From: Enterovibrio sp042096095
GTDB taxonomy: Bacteria > Pseudomonadota > Gammaproteobacteria > Enterobacterales > Vibrionaceae
Length of the DNA: 6,466 nt
NCBI GenBank assembly: GCA_042096095.1
Contig: JBELME010000246.1
Location: 1 to 6,466 of the forward strand
Direction: 5' to 3'
The notes under the pieces were generated by a model. That model was not told the DNA's origin, searched no databases, and saw nothing but the letters and a program-made list of their open reading frames with translations. Positions 6,412-6,466 of the stretch are shown here, one piece after another (positions within the stretch are counted from its first letter, which is position 1; each line of letters opens with the position of its first letter). The position numbers were made by a program, and so were the translations under genes.

Positions 6412-6466
6412 GGGTGATTTTATTTTTCAACAAAGTGCATATGGTGTGTTTTTCTTGTGTTTATGG

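Larger units (their letters stand above)
6134..6466. other. Non-coding region upstream of bufA, about 333 nt
   Basis: The stretch is more A+T-rich than the genes, especially right of about 6260. I see no protein-coding gene, tRNA or mobile-element end. It should contain the bufA promoter on the - strand, but I found no convincing -35/-10 pair for sigma-70 and no clear ECF-type pair. It may also hold the leader of a rightward gene outside the window; an ATG at 6440 opens to the window end without a good Shine-Dalgarno. Three symmetric elements are listed separately or as findings (6175-6205, 6228-6259 and 6394-6411). Confidence 0.6.

Overview
The window looks like chromosome of a marine-type gammaproteobacterium. 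The genes are roughly half G+C, the protein sequences are gammaproteobacterial in style, and spacing is tight with ATGA stop/start overlaps. A Vibrionaceae-like host is plausible, but this is an impression and not a measured assignment. There are two back-to-back modules that converge near 4216-4231, plus an A+T-rich non-coding right end.

Left module (1-4216, + strand): the last 57 codons of a gene that is probably an efflux membrane-fusion (adaptor) subunit overlap by 4 nt the start of a full-length, 12-helix RND exporter of the drug/hydrophobe (HAE-1-like) type. After a 59-nt gap holding a perfect 8-bp GC-rich hairpin comes an AraC-family regulator. It has an N-terminal double helix-turn-helix and a C-terminal GyrI/Rob-like ligand-binding domain. 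Adaptor and pump form one transcription unit. The regulator may sense a pump substrate, but that is inference from position.

Right module (6133-4231, - strand): a compact three-gene bufferin (RiPP metallophore) operon, bufA-bufB-bufC. BufA is an exported 94-residue precursor with six cysteines in the mature part. BufB is a DUF692/MNIO multinuclear non-haem iron oxidase with its metal-ligand set visible. BufC is the DUF2063/HvfC-type partner that recruits the precursor. From what is known of the family, BufB and BufC modify cysteines in BufA in the cytosol, and the product is exported to the periplasm, where it binds copper or a related metal. No bufD (DoxX-like) gene or ECF sigma/anti-sigma pair is visible; bufC runs directly into the convergent araC-type gene.

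The convergent junction has a three-helix imperfect inverted repeat spanning both stop codons, probably a terminator. The 333 nt upstream of bufA (6134-6466) hold no credible gene. They carry a bulged hairpin in the probable bufA leader, a spaced 6-bp inverted repeat and a perfect 7-4-7 A+T palindrome. I could not support a clear sigma-70 or ECF promoter there.
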